Origin: Diphasiastrum complanatum
Lineage: Eukaryota; Streptophyta; Lycopodiopsida; Lycopodiales; Lycopodiaceae
DNA: 60,000 nucleotides
Direction of reading: 5' to 3'
Assembly (NCBI GenBank): GCA_029204225.1
Contig: CM055098.1
Location: 3,895,607-3,955,606, forward strand
Under the pieces are notes generated by a model that was given only the letters and a program-made list of their open reading frames with translations, made no database searches and was not told the DNA's origin. Numbering within the stretch: the stretch's first letter is position 1; each line of letters starts with the position of its first letter. The translations under genes and the position numbers were made by a program. This document shows positions 10,684 to 21,077 of the stretch, piece by piece.

Positions 10684-13490
10684 AAGGTCATACTCATAAT
10701 GATGGCAAAGCTCTCTTTGCCAAGGATAAGCACAAAGGGAGGAGCAAGAACCAACATCAACAATCCTCAAGCAAGGACAAAGTCAAATCCAAAGACAAAG
10801 ATGAGGAGGAAGATGATTCCTCTAATGCTTCATCATCCAAGCTCAAGAAGAAGAAGATCAAGTGCTTTTATTGTGGCAAGAAAGGCCATTATGCCACCAA
10901 TTGCTTCAAGAAGAAGAATCAACTCAAGCAAGCCAACATTACCAATGAGAAGGAAGACACTATTGCAAGTGATGGAGAGGGATCTCTTACGGTCTCTAGT
11001 TTCTCATCTACTCCTTTCAAGAAGGATGGCCTATGGTATATTGATAGTGGAGCCTCTTCACATATGTGTAGCTCCAAGGACTCTTTCTCTTCTATTGCAC
11101 CTTATGATGGAGTCAAGAAATCAATATACATTGCAAACGATTTTGAATGTCCTATATAGGGAACATTCCCTTGAAGCTTGCATCCTCTAAAGTTCTTTCT
11201 CTCTCTAAAGTTCTTTATGTACCTAAGCTTACTAAGAATCTTATTAGTGTTGGCCAATTGCTTGATAATGGCCTTGCTGTAGAATTCAATGTTGATACTT
11301 GCACTATCAAGAAGAATGATGAGATACTTGCATTAGGATCTAGATTTGGAGGCATCTATAAACTAGATCCAAATGAGTATGCGAATGCTTGTAATGTTGC
11401 TCTTGTGAACAAGCTCTCTATGGAGAAATTATGGCATAGGAGGTTGGGACATCCCAACTACAAATCCATGCTCTCTATGATCAAAGAAGCCAAAACTATT
11501 GGCTTGCCAAAGTCATTCTCCAAGAAGATCAAGCCTTGTGAGGCTTGTGCTATTGCTAAATCTCACAAAAAGCCATTTACATGATCTTCTATCAATAGCA
11601 AGCATCCTTTGGAGTTAATGCACTCGGATGTGCATTTCTCATCAACTACAAGCAAGGGAGGAGCCACTTGTTTTGTTAATTTCATTGATGATTTCACAAG
11701 ATTCACTTGGATATATCTTCTTGCTTCTAAATCTATGGTGTTTGATCATTTCCTTATTTTCAAAGCTTATGTAGAGAAGCAATTCTCATTCAAGATTAAA
11801 GCTCTTCGAAGTGATGGAGGTGGTGAATATATCTCCAATAAATTTCATGATTTTTGTGAGCTTGAAGACATCAAAAGAGAGTTCTCTTGTGCCTACTCTC
11901 CATCTCAAAATGGAGTGGCCGAGAGAAAGAATAGATCTCTATGTGAATGTGCAAAATCTATGAGAATTGAGGAATCTTTGCCCAAAGATTTTTGGGGAGA
12001 AGCCATTAATTGTGCAAATTATCTTTGCAATAGGCTCCCACATATAGCTCTTGGAGGAAAGTCACCATATGAAATCTTATATTTGAAGAAGCCTAAGGTT
12101 GATCACCTTAGAGTTTTTGGATGCATATGCTTTGCCCATATTCCCTTGGAAACAAGGAAGAAGGAAGATCCTAGTGCATGCAAAGGGATCATGGTTGGAT
12201 ACTCATCCACCAAGAAGGCCTATAGAGTCTTTATACTCTCTACTTCTCAAGTTATTGAAAGTAGAGATGTTGTCTTTCATGAAGATCAACACTCATTTTT
12301 TGAAGAGGCTGAGATCAAGAAGTCTATGGATGCATCATCGATTATTGATTTTGAAGACAATCATGATGTGATGGGGTCGAGATTTGAAGAAGACTCTCTT
12401 CAAATTTTCTCACCAAGAAGATCCATGAGAGATAGATCCGAGCCTAAGAGGCTCTCATATGTTGACAAAGGCAAACAAGTGGATCTTGATTCCACTAATT
12501 ATATTTTTTATGTCTCTCATGAAGAGCCAGCCAAAGAATGTACAAGAGGCACTCAATACCAAGGAGTGGTATGATGCCATGAAACAAGAGTATGATGCAT
12601 TGATCACCAACAATACTTGAGAGCTTGTGGATCCTCCATCCAATAAGCATGTGATTGGTTGCAAGTGGGTATTTCGGATCAAGTTCAATCATGATGGCAC
12701 CATCAACAAGTATAAAGCAAGATTATGTGCCAAAGGATTTGCTCAAATCCATGGCCTTGATTATGAGGAGACATTTGCACCCGTTGCAAAGATGGTGACA
12801 ATAAGAATTCTTATTTCTCTTGCTTGTTTCTTTAAGAGGAAGGTATTCCAATTAGATGTTTCCAATGCTTTTCTAAATGGTTATCTTGAGGAGGAGATCT
12901 ATATGGAACAACCTCAAGGATTCATCAAGGATGAGTCCAAAGTGTGCTTGCTCTTCAAAAGTCTTTATGGACTCAAGCAAGCACCAAGATCATGGTATTC
13001 AAGACTTAATTCTTTTCTTATCTCACTAGGATTTACTCTTCGTGACTATGATCCTTCCATGTATCTAAGGTTTGTTGATAACAATATTGTCATTCTTCTA
13101 ATTTATGTTGATGACATTATTCTTTGTGGAAGTTGTATCAAGCTAGTTGATGAAACTAAGCTAGCACTTGGATGTGAGTTTAAAATGCAAGATCTAGGAG
13201 AGATACATTACATCCTAGGCCTAGAAATTGATTTTTATGAAAATCATGTCTTTATATGCCAATCTAGATATGCTCACTCTATGTTGAAAAAATTTCATAT
13301 GAAAAATTCTAAGAGCGTAGATACTCCAACGGAGCAAATTGTAAAAGATCCTAATAAAGGTGATGAAAGATCCTTTGAGGACATCACATTTTTTAGGAGT
13401 CTTGTAGGCTCCTTGATTTGGCTTACCATTACTAGGCCCGATCTAAGTTTTTGTGTGCACAAATTGAGTCAATTTATGCAAGATCCTAAG

Positions 13491-13535
13491 ATCCATCATT
13501 GGAAGATCCATCATTGGAAGATCCATCATTGGAAG
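13491..13535 (+). repeat. 15 bp in-frame tandem triplication in Copia-2
   Basis: Three perfect copies of ATCCATCATTGGAAG encode IHHWK three times, just before the MAKSILRY motif between RT and RNase H. Copia-1 has one equivalent copy (SHWKMAKRVLRY), so this is a local replication-slippage expansion. Confidence 0.9.
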
Positions 13536-13783
13536 ATGGCCAAGAGTATTCTAAGATATATGGTCTACTTTATAAAAGTGAAGATCTATCCATTGTTGGC
13601 TACTCGGATTCGGACTTTGCAAGTGACAAGATGGATCAAAAGTCTATTAGTGCATACACTATCTTTCTTGGAGGCAATCTAATATCTTGGCTTTCCAAAA
13701 AGCAAGATACTATATCTCTCTCTTCATGTGAGGCCGAGTACAAAGCACTCACTACAACTACCAAAGAGGTGCTTTGGATCAAT

Positions 13784-13930
13784 CGAGTTCGTTTCTCATT
13801 CGTGTTTCGTTTCTCGTTCGTGTTCGTCTAACCCGTCTGAGCTAAATTTTTTGTTTCTAAAATTATGACACCTTTCTCCACTCTCGTTCATCTCCCTCTC
13901 TCCAACATGGTATCAGAGCTATTTTCATAG
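13784..13930. other. 147 bp insertion carrying an LTR-end/primer-site-like sequence
   Basis: Copia RNase H reads well on both sides (TTKEVLWINR to the left, MELKCIKEDD to the right), and this block separates the halves. It starts with TTCGTTTCTCATTCGTG-type repeats and contains CAACATGGTATCAGAGCT around 13906-13921, which looks like an LTR terminus (…ACA) joined to an iMet primer-binding site. No clear target duplication was found. It may be a scrap of another retroelement's 5' LTR and primer site, inserted by repair or template switching. Confidence 0.65.
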
Positions 13931-14229
13931 CTTGATAATGGAGCTAAAGTGCATCAAGGAAGATGATCTACCAATGATCAAGTGTGATAACATCTCGGCC
14001 CAAGCTCTTGCCAATAATCCCATATTTCATGCAAGAAGCAAGCACATAGAAGTGGCACACCATTTTGTGAGAGAAAAGCTTATTGGAGGAGAAATCTATT
14101 TGGAGCATGTCAACTCGTCCTCTTGTATTGTCGATCTACTCACCAAGCTTTTGAGCAAAAGTGCTTTCATCAAGCATAGATCTAATCTTGGAGTTATATC
14201 AAGATCAATGCTTAAATCTTCATAGATAA

Positions 14230-14885
14230 TTTTTTAGGAGGAGTGTGAAGAATTGAAAAAGATTATCTATGTTAGATATAGGGGTCTTATGTTTTTTATA
14301 TCAAGCATCTAGGTGTAGGATGTTGATAGGAACAAATTTGGCATAGATGACAAATAATGCATTTCCACTTGTAATGCCACTATTGAGCCAAAATAGAGTA
14401 AGAGGCTAAACTCGTGCCAATTAGAGTGTAGACAAGTGTAATGCTTTTGTTTGATGAATTCTAAGAGGTCCAATAGGATTTAGAGGTGGAACCATGTGAG
14501 GTCCAATAGGAATTTGAGGTGTGCTTGAATATAGTCCAATAGAATTAAGAGGTGCATGGATCAATGGTCCAATAGGATTAAGAGGTGACAAAGTGTGGTC
14601 CAATCATAGTAAGCATAGTGGTAGCTCGTGGATCTACTAGTATCATTGTACTCCTCATTTTGGATCTAATTGATTTGGTGATTGTGTGGATTTTGAGTGT
14701 CATTGGATTTCTAGCTTTCTCTCTCTACCCGAGAGCTCATGATAGTTTTTCTCTCTCTACTCGAGGAGAGCAGCTTGTTTTTACTTAGAATAATTTTTGA
14801 ATACTTCCCACACGTGTGAGTGAGAGTTGGAAGTGATTGAATGCATGTAGTAGTGTGTTTTTGCCATAGAATCAAAGATAGATCT
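14230..14885 (+). repeat. Probable polypurine tract and 3' LTR of Copia-2
   Basis: Directly after the pol stop at about 14225 comes TTAGGAGGAG and then TGTGAAGAATTG, a typical copia arrangement of purine tract and LTR start near 14244. The right boundary cannot be fixed because the partner LTR is missing; recognisable minus-strand copia coding sequence starts by about 14935. Between 14466 and 14605 a degenerate unit of about 30 bp (GTCCAATAGGATTAAGAGGTG) is repeated four to five times. Confidence 0.55.
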
Positions 14886-14934
14886 TGAATCTCAATCTAG
14901 TCTTGATCTTGGTGCATTTACACACCTTAGGAGA

Positions 14935-15250
14935 TCACAAGTACATGTTGTGGACAATCCACACATCACCCACATTGCATGTTTTGTCTGTGAATGTCAC
15001 ACGCATGCCTGCATCTGCTATTCTTGTTACAAATAGAAGATCCTTCTGTAAAGTGAGCACACATAGGACATCATCAAGTCTTCTGTCTCTGTCATTGGTG
15101 TTCAGCGATAGTGCGTCACTTTCGCTCATTTGATGTTGTGATCCATCTCCCAGCATGATATATCTGGATGAATCTGTTTGCCGAAAGTCAGCTATCTTGC
15201 GTCTTGCTATCACAAAATGTGACGTGGCTCTCGAATCAAGAACAACTTCT
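14935..15250 (-). pseudogene. Copia-3 protease/pre-integrase fragment
   Basis: Read on the minus strand from about 15250 this encodes a copia retropepsin start, VLDSRATSHF (active-site Gly replaced by Arg). Then follow a YIMLGDGS motif and an LDDVLCVLTLQKDLLFVTRI segment, which match the usual copia 'LGDG...L.DVL.VP.L..NLLSV' pattern after the aspartic protease. The fragment runs out towards 14935. Its upstream end is the first unit of the tandem array to the right, so the array was probably amplified from this element. Confidence 0.75.
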
Positions 15251-18200
15251 TGAATTGCGAAAGTCTAATGGACCATTTAAGACGGTTGGTAACATCACTT
15301 TTGGGCTAGGATGGGTGTTTGCACGTGTTTACAGCAAGAGGCCTTATAGAAATGCGCTCTACTACAGATTTTTTGATGCTTTGATACATTGCATCCAGAC
15401 TAGAATTTCTAGGTTATTTGATGAAGTACCAAAAAGTTATCATTTACAGAAAGTTTAAAACAATTGGCCAATTGACATTTTGGCAACTATAAATAGTAGT
15501 ACTAGCGTGGAGAAAGTATCGTTCTATTCTCATTTTATATGGAGAATTCATCTCTTTTAATTCTATGTCTATCTCATGCGTATTTCTCAAGATATCTTGA
15601 TTTCTAGTGTGTAGAATGTAATGTGCTTTGTTGATCTTCAATCCACACGTGCTGTTGTTGTACAGACAAGGACAATACCATACTGTATCTAAGTGCTTAT
15701 GATAAGATCTTCATGCATTTCCAAGTTCTAGCATGTGTAAAGTGATATTTTCTATCTTGTAGCTTAATCTAGATGTGCAACCAAATTTGGTCAAGATTTT
15801 AGTGATCCATCAAGTATGTTTTGGATTTGATTTTCTCACAATTGATTTGTAAAATTGCCCATAGTCAAAATGGATGTCTAGGCACAAACTCTCATAATGT
15901 GAACATAAATCCAAACATCATTGAGCATTTCTAATAGGGCACTTTTTGAGTCAAGAGTTTTTTTTCATGAATGTCAGTTGTGGTGTGGCTCTAGTGCTGA
16001 GCATTAACACCCAATCAACTTATGTGAAGAAAATTGCTTCCTTGGGCGCTTGCAATCATTGTAGGACTACGTTCAAATTTCAATGTGGAGTTTTTGGCAT
16101 TTCTAAAGGAGAGAGCTAGTGAGGAGTCTTTATTTGCCAATTTGGGTGGAATATTGGGCCTCTGACCACTCCATTTCAAACTTGACCAACCCTAGGGTGA
16201 AAGGTGATTATGTCTATTAAACCCCAATAGATTCTAGAACCAAATTTGCCATTCCCTTTCAATGAATTTTTGAAAATTTAGAGGCATTAGGATAAAACTA
16301 GCCACATGCATAGGCGCCATCCCCCCCCAGCATGATATATCTGGATGAATCTGTTTGCCGAAAGTCAGCTATCTTGTGTCTTGTTGTCACAAAATGTGAC
16401 GTGGCTCCCGAATCAAGAACAACTTCTTGAATGTCGCGAAAGTCTAATGGACCATTTAAGACTGTTGGTAACATCACTTTGGGTTAGGATGGGTGTTTGC
16501 ACGTTTTTACAACAAGAGGCCTTATAGAAATGTGCTCTACTACAGATTTTTTGATGCTCTAATACATTGTATCCATACTAGAATTTATAGGTTATTTGAT
16601 GAAGTACCAAGAAGTTATCATTTACGGCAAGTTTAGGTCAATTGGCCAAGTGACATTTTGGCAACTATAAATAGCAGTACTAGCGTGGAGAAAGTATCAT
16701 TGTATTCTCATTTTATATGGAGAATTCATCTCTTTTAATTCTATGTCCATCTCATGCATATTTCTGAAGATATCTTGATTTCTAGTGTTTAGAATGTAAT
16801 GTGCTTTGTTGATCTTCAATCCACACGTGCTGCTGTTGTACGGACAAGGACAATACCATACTGTATCTAAGTGCTTATGATAAGATCTTCATGCATTTCC
16901 AAGTTCTAGCATGTGTAAAGTGATAATTTCTATCTTGTAGCTAAATCTAGATGTGCAACCAAATTTGGTCAAGATCTTAGTGATCCATCAAGTATGTTTT
17001 GGATTTGATCTTCTCACAATTGATTTGTAAAATTGCCCATAGTCAAAATGGATGTCTAGGCACAAACTCTCATAATGTGAACATAAATCCGAACATCATT
17101 GAGCATTTCTAATAGGACACTTTTTGAGTCAAGAGTTTGTTTCATGAATGTCAGTTGTGGTGTGGCTCTAGTGCTGAGCATTAACACCCAATCAACTTAT
17201 GTGAAGAAAATTGCTTCCTTGGGTGCTTGCAATCATTGTAGGACTACGTTCAAATTTCAATGTGGAGTTTTTGGCATTGTTTAAGGAGAGACCTAGTGAG
17301 GAGTCTTTATTTGCCAATTTGGGTGGAATATTGCGCCTCTGACCACTCCATTTGAAACTTGACCAACCCTAGGATGAAAGGTGATTATGTCTATTAAACC
17401 CCAATAGATTCTAGAACCAAATTTGCCATTCCCTTTCAATGAAAATTTTGAAAATTTAGAGGCATTAGGATAAAACTAGCCACATGCATAGGCGCCATCC
17501 CCCCAGCATGATATATTGAATGAATTTGTTTGCCGAAAGTCAGCTATCTTGTGTCTTGCTGTCACAAAATGTGACGTGGCTCCCGAATCAAGAACAACTT
17601 CTTGAACGTCGCAAAAGTCTAATGGACCATTTAAGACTGTTGGTAACATCACTTTGGGTTAGGATGGGTGTTTGCACGTTTTTACAACAAGAGGCCTTAT
17701 AGAAATGTGCTCTACTATAGATTTTTTGATGCTCTAATACATTGTATCCATACTAGAATTTATAGGTTATTTGATGAAGTACCAAGAAGTTATCATTTAC
17801 GGCAAGTTTAGGTCAATTGGCCAAGTGACATTTTGGCAACTATAAATAGCAGTACTAGCGTGGAGAAAGTATCATTGTATTCTCATTTTATATGGAGAAT
17901 TCATCTCTTTTAATTCTATGTCCATCTCATGCGTATTTCTGAAGATATCTTGATTTCTAGTGTGTAAAATGTAATTTGTTTTGTTGATCTTCAATCCACA
18001 CGTGCTGTTGTTGTATGGACAAGGACAATACCATACTGTATCTAAGTGCTTATGATAAGATCTTCATGTATTTCCAAGTTCTAGCATGTGTAAAGTGATG
18101 ATTTCTATCTTGTAGCTAAATCTAGATGTGCAACAAAATTTGGTCAAGATCTTAGTGATCCATCAAGTATGTTTTGGATTTTATTTTCTCACAATTGATT

Positions 18201-18399
18201 TGTAAAATTGCCCATAGTCAAAATGGATGTCTAGGCACAAACTCTCATAAAGTGAACATAAATCCGAACATCATTGAGCATTTTTGATAGGGCACTTTTT
18301 GTGTCAAGAGTTTGTTTCATGAATGTCAATTGTGGTGTGGCTCTAGTGCTGAGCATTAACACCCAATCAACTTATGTGAAGAAAATTGCTTCCTTGGGC
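15151..18399. repeat. Tandem array, 2.8 copies of a 1.18 kb unit
   Basis: Units start at 15151, 16328 and 17504 (spacings 1177 and 1176 bp). The third breaks off at about 18399, where it turns into CACATAACGAATC. Units 2 and 3 are closer to each other than to unit 1: they share variants near 16590/17765 and in the reverse-strand LDSGATSHF motif, which unit 1 has as LDSRATSHF. This implies stepwise amplification. Unit junctions hold poly-C runs (CCCCCCCC at 16321-16328). Each unit begins with about 110 bp of minus-strand copia protease; the rest is non-coding and includes a CTATAAATAG TATA-like box. Short frames inside it are not considered genes. Confidence 0.9.
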
Positions 18400-18880
18400 A
18401 CACATAACGAATCAATTCTATGGATCAAATTAGTTGACTTGCCAACATCCAAAAGTAAAGTGCAATAAATTAGCTTGAGAAGAAACAACCTGATTCCAAG
18501 TCATAAAGTTAATTCTAAAAATAGAGTTAAACAAAGCTTGAGAGAGATATTTGCTTCTACCAAAATTCAAAGATGTTGGGTGCAGATTGGAAGAACATTT
18601 CAATCATGATGCCTACAATCTTCTATGAACATATATATCTTTAAAAGGCTCATTAATAATATCTGGATGTTTCTAGATTTGATTCCTTCCTCTCAATGAA
18701 GTCATAAACTCAAGAGAAAAAAATGAGGGCCTTGGCGTGTTGAACCTAGTCATGTACGTTTCCAACAACCGTAATATCTGTTTTACTTTTTTCATGAAGA
18801 AAAGAGAGGCTCCTCCCTACGTGGAATTTGTGCGCCTCCCCTTTTTTTCTTTTGAAAATTTTTTATATGCACTTTTTGGA
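18400..18880. other. No gene recognised
   Basis: Unique-looking AT-rich sequence between the tandem array and the GC-rich island. No coding motif or repeat pair was found. Confidence 0.4.
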
Positions 18881-19735
18881 TGCCGAAAGGTGCATGTAAA
18901 AATTTTTACTTTTTTTTTATGCGCACCTTTTGCACGGAAGGTTCGTGAAACAAAATTTACGGCAAAAGAATCATTAAAAAAAAGTAAACTAAAATTACGG
19001 CAAGGAAGGTCGCCTCCTCAAGGCATTTTGCTCAAGGAAGGGCGTCTTTGGGAGGAATCATTGGGGCTCCAAGGCGCACACACACACACACACACAGGTG
19101 TGGTGCCTTTTGGCTTGGCGCAATTGGGGGGCACCATGTGGCATCCAATGCCCAGGTTGCCCGAACGGTCCGACGCCTAGGAAAATTGGCTCATGGGTGC
19201 CCGATACGGGCACAGTCCCAGGAGGCCTGTGGTCTGGTGGCTCCCGGGCAGGGCGGGTGGTTCCTGGGCAGCGAGCCATGTCTCCCAGGCAGGTTGCAAG
19301 TAGTTCTGGTCAGCGCCCATGGGCGCAGCATGCCATGTCTACCATGCAGGTCGCGAGTGGTTCCCAGGCAGTGGCCGTGGCTCCCGAGCAGGCCCGTCGC
19401 CAAGTCCCGGGCACCGGCACCGGCGCCCCTCTCCGGGCACCCGCTCATGTGAGGCATTGGGCAGGTTCGCATATATATGCCCCCCCAACAAGCTCCCACA
19501 GATGATTATTGGATAATCTTCTGGTTGCCCGGTGACATGGTGCTCCAGGCAGCCTCTTAGATATGAGGGGGAGGAATGCCCTTGGAGGGATGCCGGAAGG
19601 TGCATGTAAAATTGTTACTTATTCGTTACGTGCACCTTCTGCACGGAAGGTGTGTGTAACGACAAAAAATTCATCAAAAAAGAAAGTAAAAACTGAAATT
19701 ACGGCAGGGAAGGTCATGTCCTCTTGACGGCATGC
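18881..19735. repeat. GC-rich island between 145 bp direct repeats (TRIM-like candidate)
   Basis: Direct repeats at about 18881-19025 and 19591-19735 share TGCCGAAAGGTGCATGTAAA-type starts (second copy TGCCGGAAGG), internal GCACGGAAGG and ACGGCA-GGAAGGTC near the end. Between them lies about 565 bp of strikingly GC-rich sequence (19100-19500) with a (CA)n run at 19077-19097 and many CCCGGGCA/CCCAGGCAG-like motifs. A purine stretch (GGAGGGA) precedes the second repeat, as before a 3' LTR, but no primer-binding site follows the first. It may be a small non-autonomous LTR element or a segmental duplication. The overlapping frames in the GC-rich part look like composition artefacts. Confidence 0.6.
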
Positions 19736-20236
19736 GCATGTGACTCACTTTTATGAAATTTGTAGGGGTCTTGAGAGAGGTTTTATACGACAGTCATTTT
19801 CATACTTGAAAGGCCATAAGAGGACTTTACTTGGAGTTCATTCATCATTAGTCCAGTGACTGATTCACAGCAGCTTAAAACTACAGCATGAATTCCAAAA
19901 AAGGGTATATGGAACAGAAATGTGTCCCAAATAAAATATCAGTTCTAAAAATTGCACGTAACCTGTCATACTTATATTCAAAGGAAACAAAAGGAATAAG
20001 CTTGCTTAGAATGGAGTGAGCAAGATCTCGGTCAAAGCACATTAGACTATGCAGAATCTGAAATAGTGTGTCCTGACTCCTGACAAGCTCTATTTATACT
20101 GAAGCAACCAAATTTGTAGTTGAAAGCCATGTTCATGAATCTTCTATTGCTCTTTGTCACCAAATGAAGCATGCAGTGTGAGATTTTCTACATTTATACA
20201 AGTACAATATAGCCTGAGTCACATTAGCCCTGGTCT
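19736..20236. other. Probable 3' flank/UTR of the thioesterase gene
   Basis: No coding motif was seen. On the minus strand this lies downstream of the thioesterase stop codon at 20237-20239, so part of it is probably its 3' untranslated region. No clear poly(A) signal was singled out. Confidence 0.35.
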
Positions 20237-21077
20237 TCAGCTTTGAAGCTCCAAAACCTCTCTGAGCCAATTGCATACCTCATCCAGCTCTTGTGGTGTC
20301 GTACTATGGTCCATCCTATTGATCAATCCATGTTAAGAGCATCAGTTGGGCTTAGTAGAGATTATCTGGATACAAATCCATTTAGTAGAGATTGAATACA
20401 AATTGTTCATGCACTGCAATTTTAGCTTTTCTCCATTTCAAGCAAATGCAAGAGAAACAAAGAAATCTAAGCTGCAAATACAAGACACTTGATATGGCTT
20501 ACAAGACAAGTCCCTGACACTAAGTCTCTCATCCTTAAAAACATTTACTTTGTCAAAAAAACATTCTTAATTAGAATAAACTTAGTCAACAACATGACAA
20601 AACAAAACCTTCAGCGCCAAAGTATTCAGTTACGTTCAGCTTGCAATGGTAAAGTGACAAACTCATAGTCAGTGTATCTTCCATCATCATCCTCCCCTGA
20701 AAATTTTATCCTGTTCTGCTGGATAAAGATTTGTGAATGACTTAATCCTTCTAGTAGAACTGAACCTTACCCTTTATAAGGTCTGAAGATAGTTTTGCTG
20801 AACCCCACTTTCTGCAAAAGCTGAGCAGACATCTCTCCAAATTTGAAGGATACTATATAATCTCCTGAGATACACAATCAGGTAGGCTAAGGCTTTTGGA
20901 GTCCTAGAGAATGGCAAACAGAAATATCAAAACTGATAGGATTCTTTACAAGAACAAAATTGACAATACACTTACTTGTACCATGTGCCAAAAATATTGG
21001 TAATTCTGCAGCAAGTCTAGCAAACTCATTGCTGTTAACTTCTTGACTTCGAATAGACCTGTTGGTCAAGCAATCTC
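20237..21077 (-). CDS. Acyl-protein thioesterase (carboxylesterase), three 3' exons
   Basis: Three minus-strand exons with consensus splice sites join in frame: 21077-20976, 20864-20771 and 20315-20237 (stop TGA at 20239-20237). The first encodes NEFARLAAELPIFLAHGT, like the plant APT 'EAARRAASLPILLCHG' segment. The second continues RDYIVSFKFGEMSAQLL, keeping the catalytic Asp (family GDDVV-YKFGEKSAQ). The third gives GMDHSTTPQELDEVCNWL, keeping the catalytic His (family GLGHYTVPEEMDEVCNWL). APT enzymes are alpha/beta hydrolases that remove S-palmitoyl groups from proteins or hydrolyse lysophospholipids in the cytosol. The upstream exons, including the one with the GFSxG nucleophile Ser, were not found before LINE-C at about 22.86 kb. 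The gene is therefore either split by very long introns or truncated. Reading frames are undamaged in what is visible. Confidence 0.78.

Larger units (their letters stand above)
10684..14226 (+). pseudogene. Copia-2 Gag(end)-Pol relic: knuckle, protease, integrase, RT, RNase H
   Basis: This is an almost complete Ty1/copia pol. It has a Lys-rich Gag end with a CCHC knuckle at 10863-10904 (C-FY-C-GKKG-H-YATN-C), protease DSGA at 11043-11054, and a GAG-pre-integrase region (LWHRRLGHPNY) near 11430. The integrase core is at 11610-11950 (ELMHSDVH, DDFTRFTW, SQNGVAERKNRS). RT contains GCKWVFRIK, SLYGLKQAPRSWYSRL and YVDD at 13104-13115. RNase H is at 13590-14190 and ends with HARSKHIEVAHHFVREKL. 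Stops or shifts occur near 11145, 11582, 12575, 12617 and 13555. RNase H is split by foreign sequence at 13784-13930. Most of Gag and the 5' LTR are missing. It is related to Copia-1 but clearly a separate insertion. Confidence 0.92.

Noticed and set aside
16345-16527. Repeated 60-residue frame MNLFAESQLSC (also at 17520)
   Set aside because: Antisense of the copia protease segment in the tandem units.
15151-18399. Possible CRISPR-like or centromeric satellite array
   Set aside because: Unit length of 1.18 kb, only 2.8 copies, and retrotransposon content; no spacer structure.
19048-19605. Several overlapping frames of 65-135 residues on both strands
   Set aside because: Open frames arise from GC-rich composition; no domain, and both strands are equally open.
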